From Arcanobacterium_A hippocoleae_A (GTDB lineage Bacteria > Actinomycetota > Actinomycetes > Actinomycetales > Actinomycetaceae), in NCBI GenBank assembly GCA_040360365.1, contig CP136412.1: DNA of 64,000 nt; one strand, written 5' to 3'. Both the position numbers and the translations under genes were made by a program. Numbering within the stretch: the stretch's first letter is position 1; every line of letters starts with the position of its first letter. Shown here one piece after another: positions 39,997 through 49,219 of this stretch. The notes beneath the pieces were generated by a model. The model did no database searches and had not been told where the DNA came from. It was given only the letters and a program-made list of their open reading frames with translations.

Positions 39997-40805
39997 TTAC
40001 TTTTCGAGTGAAGAGTCGATTTTCTTTATGAACCTGTTTGCCCATGTGATTGCTTCGTCAATGCTTGGTAATACGGGGAGAGTAGATGCTTGTGCTGTGT
40101 AAAGTTTGTCCCATCCAGTCTGTTTGATAATTGTGGGTGGCCAAGTTTGAGCTTGTCTATATGTGAATAGTCGTATACATGTTCTTCTTGTCTCTTGGAA
40201 ATCTATGTTGTAGTTACGTTCAATGAGTTGCAAATCAATCAGATCTCTTGCTCGGTCTGCACTTGCGCTTACTGCGTGGAGCTTCTGTGCAATCTGGTGG
40301 ACTATTGGCATAAGTGGAACTTGGGTAGGCGATGGCAGTCCAACGTTTATAAACAGCTCGATTGCATCTGTGAAATCTACCCAATCTGCAATATCCGCAT
40401 CTCCAATCTCGTTATGTCCAACTTCGAGTGGTACGGTACACCAAGGTTTTCCCATATAGTTGAGCTTAATATCGTACGGTTTCATGACGTAGTCTGACGG
40501 GATTCCTTCAGGTGATGCTGGCTCTTTGCGAATTATTCTTCCTGTGAATCCTTCCCAACCAGATTTCAGAGCTTTATCAAGTTTTTCTGTGTAAATTACT
40601 GGATCGGTTGCAGTAGCTGTATCAAGGTCGGTAGTGAATCGAGTATTCTCGTTCCCAAAGCGCATTTTCAATGCGGTTCCACCTTTGATAACTCCGTCTG
40701 GCAGCATACTGGCAACGATAGCGTTAGCCATAATTGTTCTGGCATATATGTATTTTTCTGTTGAGTTTCCACAAACTTTCTAATGGCATCATCGAGATGG
40801 CGCAT
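39997..40805 (-). CDS. abiEii: AbiEii/AbiGii-family nucleotidyltransferase toxin, frame-broken near the start
   Basis: About 269 residues. The nucleotidyltransferase signature GGTALKMRFGNENTRFTTDLD is clear, followed by IHQIAQKLHAVS-type and RDLIDLQLIE segments of the family. The long readable frame begins only at 40731. Restoring one base near 40732-40735 (for example TT to TTT) joins the true N-terminus MRHLDDAIRKFVETQQK, start 40805. Family members are toxins of type IV abortive-infection systems that transfer nucleotides, countered by AbiEi. It starts 14 bases after the abiEi stop. Confidence 0.85.
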
Positions 40806-40819
40806 ACTGTTTGGTCTTT

Positions 40820-41345
40820 TCACTGATCTTTCACTTTCGCAATAATGTTCGCCATATCGTTTTCGGATATGTACCCTTGGTGCTGCGCCGCTTTAGCTGC
40901 CTGAATTGTTCTGCTTTGCCCGAGTAGATGCTGCTGTAATGATTGCTTCAGCAATTGGCTGGCAGGCAATTCCGTTAATCGAATCAATATTTGCGTTTTT
41001 TGTATGGACGAGCCGTATTCCAGAGCCAAGATTTTTACGAGTTCTTTTCGTGACTGCAATCCATATTTTTGCTGGGTCTGTTGGGGATAAGTCTAAAAGC
41101 GCTAAAACTGATTCCCCATAGAGGAAAGCGTCTTTGCCAGCAGCTTTGACTGCTATCGCGTAAGGCGCTTCTGCCTGGAAGGGCCATACAGGCATTCGAT
41201 ATACACCACGCTCTACGCGCACAAGTTTTCCTTTTGCTGCTTGCTGCACAAGTTCCACATTGGAAATGCCTATTTCTGCTGCTTCGGCTGAAGTTATGAG
41301 CCCGAAATCGTCAATGGCATCATACAGCATATCAATCTTTGCCAT
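40820..41345 (-). CDS. abiEi: AbiEi-family antitoxin, frame-broken
   Basis: About 174 residues. N-terminal winged helix (LYDAIDDFGLITSAEAAEIGISNVELVQQAAKGK, written in part), RVERGVYRMPVWP, and the AbiEi C-terminal domain (LDLSPTDPAKIWIAVTKRTRK). The frame breaks near 40925: the end ITAASTLGQSRTIQAAKAAQ and onward to the stop at 40820 lies in the +1 frame, which requires one extra base to be removed. This differs from the missing-base pattern elsewhere, so it could be a genuine mutation. AbiEi represses its own operon and neutralises AbiEii. Confidence 0.82.
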
Positions 41346-41830
41346 GTCAAAAGTATAGTGAATGAGTTATATTTTTGGCAATTTTCCTGTATTGGAAGAA
41401 AACTATAAGGATTTTCTAACTTACGCTGCTGAAGGGTAATCAAGGAGTCAAGACGACGAAAAAGCGTGCCGATCTGCTGCTGTTCAGAGTTATATTTTGG
41501 TATACAAACTTCTAAATTCTCCACATCTGCTGTATTGTATGACGGTAATGCTCCAACTTGTACAAGAGCAGTTAAGTCTATTGTTTCAAAAGTTATTTTT
41601 CCAAAATCAGCATTCCAACATTCCCCAAATGAATAACACATAGTGTTGTTGTCAAATAAGAAAGGTCTATTTACCAGCCGCTTTCTATTTAACATGACTG
41701 CTGCGCCTACTTTTGCAAATAGCATTGCAGGCACTGAGGTGACAGGTTTCCACTTGTTGCGATTAACTTGTTTGCTAGTCACATAATTCTTCGAAGAGTG
41801 CATTTCTTGCTCGTTGCCGAGAATATTCAT
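41294..41830 (-). pseudogene. Type I restriction specificity subunit (HsdS) fragment
   Basis: 178 residues resembling the end of a target-recognition domain (VPAMLFAKVGAAVMLNRKRLV, DNNTMCYSF) and the following conserved helix start (EQQQIGTLFRRLDSLITLQQ RKLE). After RKLE at about 41415 the resemblance stops. Most of the first recognition domain and the tail are missing, and no hsdR or hsdM is nearby. It is a non-functional remnant. The matching kind of tail, RKLEKM and NIKKSMFEKMFP, lies 2.1 kb away at 43520-43610. Confidence 0.8.
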
Positions 41831-41926
41831 GTCAGAGACTTTGTAAAAGGTATACCTTCTGCACCGCCTTGCTCCGAGTCAGGAAAGCCCACACCAGACT
41901 GTGCAAAACCGCAATTCCCCAGCCGT

Positions 41927-41951
41927 CGCTGTTCCCAAGCGTGAGCCGGTT
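41927..41951. repeat. 25-bp direct repeat, right copy
   Basis: Identical to 39948-39972. It overlaps the stop codon of the NADAR gene (complement of 41950-41952). Confidence 0.93.
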
Positions 41952-42426
41952 ACACGCGTTCGCGTACCATCATGAGTGTGTATCCAAGCAGATTTTGCCC
42001 TTTCCATTTTGTTTTATCGAACCTATCAGGATCTTCCATTGATAATCCCGCACCCCAAATTAGGTCTTTTACTGCACATTCCGCTAATAATGCTTCGCCG
42101 GTGGATTTGAGTTTACCTTTTAAGACCTCATTTTGTGAGAATTTCGCTAAAAGTCCTTCATAAACAACGATTTGTCTCACGCCATTCCAGATATGATCAT
42201 CATAATTCGCTACTTGTCTGCCAAGTGCCTTGATCTCGGCAGCATCATCAGTGGCGAGTATCTTTGTTGCCGCTGCTTCGTCATAAAAACAAATCGCCTT
42301 GCAATACATCATGAATTGTTCCATTGAGGAAAAAGATTTTTGCTTTGCGGTAAATGATGATGGATACCAATTGCTTAAATAGCCATTTTCTTCATCTGGA
42401 TTATGAAAACAGATAATGCTCATCAT
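41950..42426 (-). CDS. NADAR-domain (YbiA-like) protein
   Basis: 158 residues, a complete single NADAR domain: ENGYLSNWYPSSF, SSMEQFMMYCKAICFYD, LGRQVANYDDHIWNGVRQ, LLAKFSQNEVLKGKL, STGEALLAECAVKDLIWGAG and WKGQNLLGYTLMMVRERV. NADAR proteins are N-glycosidases acting on ADP-ribose-linked compounds. Some reverse guanosine ADP-ribosylation of DNA by DarT1-type toxins and so act as antitoxins. Here it is the last of three co-directional genes. Its ATG overlaps the restored stop of the preceding gene (ATGA at 42426-42423), so production is coupled. Antitoxin role is inferred from the ART-like gene two positions upstream. Confidence 0.9.
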   Translation of the reverse strand: MMSIICFHNPDEENGYLSNWYPSSFTAKQKSFSSMEQFMMYCKAICFYDEAAATKILATDDAAEIKALGRQVANYDDHIWNGVRQIVVYEGLLAKFSQNEVLKGKLKSTGEALLAECAVKDLIWGAGLSMEDPDRFDKTKWKGQNLLGYTLMMVRERV

Positions 42427-42838
42427 TCTTCGCCGACCTTTTGCACTGCTAAATCAAGTTCCAAATCGTGTAGGCCGCAGTACGCTTTCTTCAAAAATCA
42501 AGCGGCACTTTTTCCAGTACCTCTGAGCTGGGAATATTGTAGTACCACTGATAATAAGCATAAAACTCGCCAATCCAATCAGGCATAAAACCGGCAAGTG
42601 CCTTGCCGGACTTCAAAACATAGCTTTCTGTTTCGCTAAAGTAACTCCACAACTCTTTAGCGCTCATTGTATTGACATAAGCTTTCGCTTCATCAACGCT
42701 TCTTCTTGTTTTGCTTTGCATATAGGTCTTAATAAAATCCTCAGTGTCCTTATCGGGGAAATTTTGCGCAACGAAGTCAAAGAGTTTTCCCTGATTTTCC
42801 ACTACATCATTCAAATAATCATTTGGATACGCTCTCAT
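42423..42838 (-). CDS. Small acidic protein of unknown function in the ART/NADAR operon, frame-broken
   Basis: About 138 residues when one T is restored (minus-strand T5; plus-strand A5 at 42493-42497); this converts PLDF-stop into PLDFLKKAYCGLHDLELDLA and puts the stop exactly on the NADAR start. Rich in aromatic residues (WIGEFYAYYQWYYN) with a predicted helical N-terminal half (KLFDFVAQNFPDKDTEDFIKTYM, written in part). No family recognised. Start ATG at 42838 has CGGAG upstream and overlaps the end of the ART-like gene. A partner or antitoxin subunit is possible. Confidence 0.7.
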
Positions 42839-43496
42839 AATTATCACTCCGTAAAAGCGTACTGAACACTTTAGTTACACAATTAGCATCGGAATCAACA
42901 AGTTCTCGCATTTTCTGCCTTGCGGCAATATCACGCTGATTATACTTTGCGTTGAACTCAGCATACCGAACCGTCATCAAGCTATCCTCTACTTCGTACA
43001 GTTTAGAATAAGCAAGTTCAGACTTAATACAATACTGAATACCCAAACCACCCAAAGAAAGCAGTTCTTCAAGAATATCCATATCAATATTGTCTCTTAC
43101 GAATTCCTTTGCAATGTAGAAATAAGAGGCATTTGCACGCCATCCTCTGATAACGTCGCAGTCTTTGGTGTCTACGCCATATTTTTCGATAAACTTTTTT
43201 GCAAGCATACGATAACGCTTTGTGTCGGCGGCGTCCCGATGTTTCATCAGTTCAGCCAGCCAAGCCAAAACACCTTTATCTTGAAAATCCAAGATTTTAA
43301 GCCCGGCAGTATCAAGCCGATACTTGTGAACCCATCCGTTTTCCTCATTCGGTCGGCAAACTGCCCATTCTTTGGCAAGGTTGATACTATCAGTCAAGTA
43401 AAAACCTTGCCCGTAGTCATGTTTTTCTTCGCCCTTGCCGTATGCTGGTACTACGATTTTGTTAGGAGAACCGTGAAATAAGATCAACTCGCTCAT
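42819..43496 (-). CDS. DUF3990 protein, ADP-ribosyltransferase-like
   Basis: 225 residues. The N-terminal half matches DUF3990: LILFHGSPNKIVVPAYGKG, HDYGQGFYLTDSINLAKEWA, YRLDTAGLKILDF, and the DCDVIRGWRANASYFYI segment where relatives have a D-V-I-x-G pattern. DUF3990 belongs to the ADP-ribosyltransferase fold, and the HGS and YGQGFYLT segments occupy the places of the NAD-binding motifs. No activity is proven. Strong AGGAGG precedes the ATG at 43496. The last 14 residues may be an artefact: one missing T in the T4 run at 42856-42859 would end it at LFTE-stop just before the next start. Composition is near 40% GC on sample lines. Confidence 0.78.
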   Translation of the reverse strand: MSELILFHGSPNKIVVPAYGKGEEKHDYGQGFYLTDSINLAKEWAVCRPNEENGWVHKYRLDTAGLKILDFQDKGVLAWLAELMKHRDAADTKRYRMLAKKFIEKYGVDTKDCDVIRGWRANASYFYIAKEFVRDNIDMDILEELLSLGGLGIQYCIKSELAYSKLYEVEDSLMTVRYAEFNAKYNQRDIAARQKMRELVDSDANCVTKVFSTLLRSDNYESVSK

Positions 43497-43519
43497 TTTC
43501 GCATTTCCTCCTAAATACC

Positions 43520-43610
43520 TGCCCGCCGTGCGGGCGGGAACATCTTTTCAAACATAGATTTCTTGATATTTTACATCTTTTCCAACTTACGACGTTGAAG
43601 GGCGGTACGC
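43520..43610 (-). pseudogene. HsdS tail fragment
   Basis: The minus strand encodes LQRRKLEKM, a stop, then NIKKSMFEKMFP, which corresponds to the C-terminal helix of type I specificity subunits. Only about 30 codons remain. It sits directly upstream of the ART-like gene. Confidence 0.65.
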
Positions 43611-43710
43611 CCAGCAGATACAGGCTTCAGTAGCAGCCCCTAAAAACTATCTGCCAGTATACAAGCCGATGTCCGTTTCTCTGTTCTCCCTCACAAATAT
43701 CCTCGCTGAC

Positions 43711-43932
43711 ATGTCGATTTCGATGAGGGTAAACGAGCAAGAGTCTCAACTAATTCATGAATACGTGGCAGTAAATCGCCTAAATCTATCTCAATTTCTT
43801 CGAGAAACAATCCTCGACAGAATCGAAAAAGATCTCCGCATGGACGAGCAACGCATCATACAGGCACACGAGCGGGTAAAAACTGAGGAGAAATACGAAT
43901 ATACCCAAGTGCGGCAAATGCTAGGCGTATAG
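43711..43932 (+). CDS. Ribbon-helix-helix antitoxin-like protein (DUF6290/RelB-type), orphan
   Basis: 73 residues from the ATG at 43711 (MSISMRVNEQESQLIHEYVA), which begins directly with the RHH fold; an earlier in-frame start at 43669 would add 14 hydrophobic residues. The segment NRLNLSQFLRETILDRIEKDL is typical of antitoxins that sit upstream of RelE-type toxins. No toxin gene follows: 43933-44030 has no coding frame and a terminator comes next. Probably the surviving half of a toxin-antitoxin pair. Confidence 0.8.
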   Translation: MSISMRVNEQESQLIHEYVAVNRLNLSQFLRETILDRIEKDLRMDEQRIIQAHERVKTEEKYEYTQVRQMLGV

Positions 43933-44034
43933 TATGTATCGAATTTAAATTATGACCCCAAGCCAAAAGTAGTCTCTAGACCTAGTGAATGCCGGTAATG
44001 ACGCTGCGATACACACTTCACCCTAACTATAACA

Positions 44035-44085
44035 ATACAGCTTGAGGTGCAATGCAAACAGAATGCATTGCACCTCAAGCTGTAT
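44035..44085. terminator. Perfect 22-bp inverted repeat, bidirectional terminator
   Basis: Left arm 44035-44056 (begins ATACAGCTTGAGGTGC), 7-base loop, right arm 44064-44085, with no mismatch. It lies between convergent genes (RHH antitoxin and uxaC) and forms the right border of the accessory island. Confidence 0.9.
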
Positions 44086-44175
44086 ATTTCCCAGTCTCGT
44101 TATTTCCCAGGGGGTGTTTGAAGGCCTATCCCGAGGGAGTTCAGAGTTGAATCGGTTTAGAGTTTGAACTTCGGT

Positions 44176-45593
44176 TTAGAGCTTAAACGCACGGCTCGGG
44201 ATTGCGGTTACAAGATCTACTGCTATTTCACGTGCCTCATCCATTTCAAGACGATGCTCAGCTACCATGCGTGCAAGATATCGTGCATCCATCCGGCGAG
44301 CCACATCATGCCGTGCCGGGATAGAAGCAAAGGCGCGAGTATCATCAATCATGCCGGAAGTCTTGTAGAACGTGCCGTAAGGCGTCACCTGCTCACGGTA
44401 ACGCAAAATCGCGTCTGCTTCATCGAGGAACCACCAAGGAGCACCCACATAAACACTAGGATAGTAGCCGGCAAGCGGAGCTAATTCGCGTTGATATACG
44501 TCCTGATCCATTGTGAATACTACTACCTGGAAGTTTTCGTGATTACCATACTCGCTCAGCATCGGTTGCAGTGCATGTGTAAATTCAACTGCAGCCGGGA
44601 TATCTCCGCCCACATCGGCTCCGAGCCGAGCAAAAGCAGCAGAATCATGATTGCGGTGTACTGCCGGGTGGAGCGTCATTACTAAACCGTCCTCGCAAGC
44701 CAAACGTGCCTGATCGTTAAGCATATGCCGCCGCAGTTTCGCTCCGTCTTTTGCGTTAATCTCGCCATTCAATGCTTTCTGGTAAAGCTTCTCCGCCTTT
44801 TCGCAGAAAGCCGCACAGTGCCCGCATCTGCATGTGAATGGTCGGAAGAGACGGCACCCATTTCTTTGAAGAACAAGCGGCGTTTGCGCATTGCCTCCAG
44901 ATGCCCGGCGTAAGTAGAAATGTCTGTATCTGCCGCAGCTCCAAGCGCTTCAGTGAGCTGCTTGAAATCAGGGCGAGCTGGTTCCAAATATTGGTCAGGA
45001 CGGAAAGTTGGGATCACGCGGCCGTCCCATTGCGGATCTTCATTGAGCTGCTGATGGTAACGCAAATCAGAGAGCGGATCGTCAGTGGTGGCAAGGAGCG
45101 CCAAATTGAAACGATGGTAGAGAGATCGTGGTAAAAATTCTTCCGTCTGCAATTGTTCGTTGATCGTATCGTAAATTTGATCAGCGGTTTCTTCGCTTGG
45201 GCGAACATCGATTCCGAAAACTCCTGCAAATACCTGCTCAAACCAAGTCTGCACCGCAGTGCCGCGGAAAACCCGCCAATTCTTGCAGAAAATTCGCCAT
45301 GCTTCACGTGCACGATGCGCATCCATCGGGGAACCTACCGGCACGCCAAGATCAGCCAAATCCACGCCGGCTACACCATGCAAAATCCGATTGGTGTAGT
45401 GATCTGGCGTGAGCAGCATTGAGGTTGGGTCAGTAAATGGGGTATTTTCAGCAAGCCACTGGGGCGGCACATGCCCGTGCGGGGAAATGATCGGGTGAGC
45501 GTTAGCAGCCTCATAAAGTTCGCGGGCGATTTCGCGTTGCTTTGCTTCGCTCGGGAAAAGACGATCAGGATTGAGATTTAGCGGCGTTGGCAT
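44176..45593 (-). CDS. uxaC: Glucuronate isomerase, frame-broken
   Basis: About 472 residues after restoring one A (minus-strand A4; plus-strand T4 at 44798-44801), which joins DAGTVRLSA to KLYQKALNGEINAKDGAK. Converts D-glucuronate to D-fructuronate. The metal-binding segment HPIISPHGHVPPQWLAEN is near the N-terminus and RFFKEMGAVSSDHSH-type sequence in the middle. Start at 45593 (MPTPLNLNPDRLFP) because GGAG lies just upstream; an in-frame ATG at 45623 would read through that site. It belongs to the pathway of the uxu operon 5 kb away. Confidence 0.95.
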
Positions 45594-45824
45594 AGAAACT
45601 CCTTCAAAATTAGATTGCGGCATGTTCTGAGAAATCGCGCATTATCGAACAACCGGCGCGGTATCCGGGCGGAATCAAACGCTGCGAACGTCTTTGCGCA
45701 CAACTTTTATTCCGATAACTTTTATCATGCAGCACTATTTTACCTTGAAAAACCGCCATTTTAGCGTCTGGTTGCCGCAAGTTGCCAAAAGTATTTGCGA
45801 TTTTCAAATCGATTTGCGGATCAG

Positions 45825-46942
45825 TTAATTTCCCGCATCAGACTTCGGCACAAGGCTAAGCTTTTGCGTATTCACATTCGGATTTGAACCCATATTTGCA
45901 TTCGTATTCGCGACGGCATATTCCGCTATCTCGCGGATTTTCGGATTCGCCGTACCCACACTTCCGCGTACAGTTAAAAACATCGGCACATATACTTTTG
46001 CCGGTACATGCTGCTTTTTCTGAATTTGCGTCCGCAGCAGGCGGGCAGCTTCCTTTCCGATATGGCGGTATGCGCCTGCCAGTGTGGTAAGCGGAGGATT
46101 GCATAGCGGCGCAGCAAGAGAATTATCAAAACCGGCGACGGAAACCGCTTCCGGAACCCGGATTCCGCGGCGGTTGAGTGCCTGGATGAAACCAGCTGAC
46201 TGCATATCGTTGAAAGTAACCACAGCCGAGGTTGGTCTGGTCAGCCATTCCTTGGCTGCTTTAAAACCGCCCTGCGGATCCGGACTGGCAGTATTCGTTC
46301 GGTAGAGCTTTACCCCGATTTCGTGGCAATAGTTGTGCAGGAAGCGCCAGCGAATACCGTCCATCCACGATCCTTCCGGTCCGCGGACATAAGTGAAAGT
46401 CTGGTGTCCTTTTGAAATAAATAAATTAATGAGATCTTTAATTCCGGCTTCAGTGTCTGACAAGACGGAAGGGATGCCGGGAGCAAAACGCTGTATTGCC
46501 ACCGTCGGGCAGCGTTTATAGACTTGTGCAAGCTGTGAATCGGATGCGAGCGGACCTACTAACACAATGCCGGATACATTCGGAATCAGGAAATCTGCTA
46601 CTTCATTCACCGAACGTTTTTGGGTGCGGGTTTCAGCAACGATTGTGAAATATTCTTCACCGAATCCGTCTTCAAATCCGGTCATAATATCTTCATGAAT
46701 CATATTTGTGATGTTTTGGGTAATAAACGCAATCGTCGGAATTTCTTTTTCCGATATACCCGTGCCGGGCGGTTCTCATAGCGGTATCCAAGTTTTTCCG
46801 CAGCTGCATATACAAGATTTAATGTTTCATTCGAGACGCGGCCAGGTTTGGAAAATGAACGTGAAACGGTGGAAACAGAGACATTCGCTGCAGCGGCGAT
46901 ATCGTAAATGGTCACCTTTTTCTCTGCACGTTCACTTGGCAT
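45825..46942 (-). CDS. LacI-family transcriptional regulator, frame-broken
   Basis: About 372 residues after restoring one A (minus-strand A3; plus-strand T3 at 46742-46744), which turns RKKKFRRL into RKKKIPTIAFITQNITNMI. N-terminal HTH KVTIYDIAAAANVSVSTVSR and a periplasmic-binding-like effector domain (VPEAVSVAGFDNSLAAPL, PPLTTLAGAYRHIGKEAARLL). It probably represses the glucuronide genes on either side. A LacI-type palindrome (TGAAGCGCTTCA) lies before uidB. The C-terminal tail after residue 340 is a low-complexity Asn-rich extension. Confidence 0.9.
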
Positions 46943-47037
46943 ATCACTCCTTTGTTAGCTGAACCCCATTATAACGAAACCGGGGAAATAAAGCGCGCAG
47001 AAAAATGCTTCGAACGCAAAGCGCGCATAATAAAAGC

Positions 47038-47064
47038 GGACGGTCCGCATACTGCGAACCGTCC
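47038..47064 (-). terminator. Terminator after uidA
   Basis: GGACGGT (47038-47044) pairs with ACCGTCC (47058-47064), and an inner CGCA/TGCG extends the stem. On the minus strand GCTTTTATT follows. Confidence 0.8.
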
Positions 47065-47108
47065 AAAGTTATTTAATTTAAACCCGATACCGGATTAAAA
47101 GCTGCGCC

Positions 47109-48885
47109 TCACCATCCCAGTTCGTCACGCATTTTAATCCAGCGCTGGCGAACTTTATAAGCATTCGACTTTGGTAAGCGGTCGCGGGTAAACATTCCCT
47201 TTTATTGCCGCCCACACGCATAATACCTGGGGTGGTTTGGAAATCTGCGAAGTTCCACATTTGTTCTCCCACCACTTCCGGGTAGTCATCAAAGACTCTG
47301 TGGAACATTCCAATCATATCTTCCTGGAATTCTTCCGACCATGGACGACGGAAATAATCCTTTTGCCCCGGGAGCGTATCCGGACCATATTCGGTGAAGA
47401 TAATTGGTTTGTTCGGGAAGAGTTTCAGCCAGCCGTCGATCTCATCCCGCAAATGCTTTTCCGCATCGCCCAAAGCGCCTGTATCCACATACCAGCCGTA
47501 ATAGCGGTTGAGCATAATCACATCGAAGAGGTCTGTAATCTTCTCTTTCTCCGGGGTGGAGATCATTACGTTCACGTAGCCGACGGGGCGGGTTGGGTCA
47601 GCTTCCCGGGCGGCCTGTGCAAGCGGTGCAAAGTATTCGCGAGAGGCGTCAGTGTGAGTTTCCGGTTCGTTCGCGATTGACCAGATCACCACGCAAGGAT
47701 GGTTCTTATCGCGCTGAATCAGGTCGCGAATTTCCTGCTCATGTACTAAACGGGTGGCTTCGTTTGCGGTTTCCGGCGAGAAAGTAGTGAATCCTTGGCT
47801 GCCGAAAATCCCGCCGCCAAGCCCCATATTCAACCCAACGGCTGGAGTTTCGTCGATTACCACAAAACCCTGTTCGTCCGCATAATCCATAACTTCTTCC
47901 GCATATGGATAATGCGATGTGCGGAAAGAATTTGCCGCCTGCCACTTCATCACTTCAAAATCGTGTACCATCATCACATTATCGTGCCCTTTTCCGCGGA
48001 TAATGTTATCTTCGTGCCGTCCGTAGCCGCGGAAGTAGAATGGTTTGCCGTTGATTAGGAACTGATGGTCTTTAATCTCGACGGTGCGGATACCGAAACG
48101 CTGCGGGTAGACATCCGAATCAGCAGTGATTTCGAGTGTGTAAAGTGCGCCGTGGCCGGGTGCCCAGAAATCTGCATTCGACACGCGAATTTCGCCTGCG
48201 GCGCCGGCAGCTGCAGCTACCTCTGTATCGTTTGGATCAAGTACGCGTACTGAAATATTTTCTGCACCGTCAGCGACGGCTTCATATTTTACAATGCCGT
48301 CGGCGCCTGCAATATCGGTTACGATGGTTACATCGCGTACATATACCGCTGGACGGGTGTAAAGGCGGACCGAACGGTGGATTCCGGCGTAGTTGTAGAA
48401 ATCATGCCAGTAATGCTGCACATTTTCGCCAGCCTCATTCTGATCGATATACCCTGGGGAATTGACTGCCAGTGGAGACGATTGTCAACAGCGACGGTAA
48501 GACGGAATTCTTCGCCCGGCTTTACCAGTTCAGTGATATCGGCTTCAAATGGCAGATACCCGCCCTTGTGGGTAGTTACCTCGGTGCCGTTTACAAAGAT
48601 GTATGCTTCGTGGGTGACGGAACCGAAACGAAGTATCAGCCGGTCTTCTCCATACTTTGGGGCGATTACATTCCGTTCATACCAGACCAGACCGACATGG
48701 TCATGTACATTAGTATCGACGGTAACGTCGTTATAAGAACCAGGCACAGCCATTGGGCGGGTGCCGCGAAGTTGCTGGCCGGCCCAATTTTCAGCGAGAC
48801 CAACATTGTTAGTGTCAACAGTGAAATTCCAAATTCCGTCGAGAATAGTGGAATGGCGGGAAATGGAATCTTTTACAGAAAGCAT
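47109..48885 (-). CDS. uidA: Beta-glucuronidase (GH2), frame-broken twice
   Basis: About 592 residues. One base must be restored at plus-strand 48452-48454 (joins QSIPQG to YIDQNEAGENVQHYWHD) and one in T4 at 47200-47203. The second gives the true end NKKGMFTRDRLPKSNAYK and a stop at 47109-47111, not the later one at 47078. Three GH2 domains: sugar-binding, immunoglobulin-like, and TIM barrel with acid/base Glu in VVIWSIANEPE and nucleophile Glu in PIIFTEYGPDT. It releases D-glucuronate from glucuronides in the cytoplasm. Divergent from uidB, the importer. Confidence 0.95.
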
Positions 48886-49219
48886 TTGAAGCTCCTTTGC
48901 TCTAGTTGCCGTTTGCTCTAGGCGCCGTACTTATTTGTGGCTACTGCTAGTCTTGCAATCCCGTAATTTCTCGGCAAGTGATTACGGAGAAATATGCAAC
49001 ATTGTGCAACAACTAGGAAAAGCGGCTTCCGCTCAAAGATGATGTTCTCAAGTAGCTGTGAATGTGCCGTGATGAAGGTGTTCGGCACGGGAAAGCTGTA
49101 AAATCGGAAAATTTTGTTAATCCGCAGATAGGCTCGCTGGAGAGATTGGGTATATCGCGAATTGATGGAATTGTAAACCTGAGCGTAATGAAGCGCTTCA
49201 GGCTTGGCCAGGAGGAAAA
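48886..49219. promoter_or_regulatory. Divergent promoter region uidA / uidB
   Basis: 334 bases between divergent genes. The repeat TTTGCTCTAG occurs at 48896 and 48909 near uidA, and a LacI-type palindrome lies near uidB. No coding frame is supported. Confidence 0.5.
49189..49200. promoter_or_regulatory. LacI-family operator upstream of uidB
   Basis: TGAAGCGCTTCA, a perfect 12-bp palindrome with the central CG typical of LacI-family sites, 20 bases before the uidB start. Its likely ligand is the regulator at 45825-46942. Confidence 0.7.

Noticed and set aside
39997..43610. Possible type I restriction-modification locus
   Set aside because: Only hsdS fragments are present; no hsdR or hsdM in the window.
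44176..48885. Reading uxaC, lacI and uidA as true pseudogenes
   Set aside because: Each break is repaired by a single homopolymer base and both sides keep full family conservation; sequence error is more likely.
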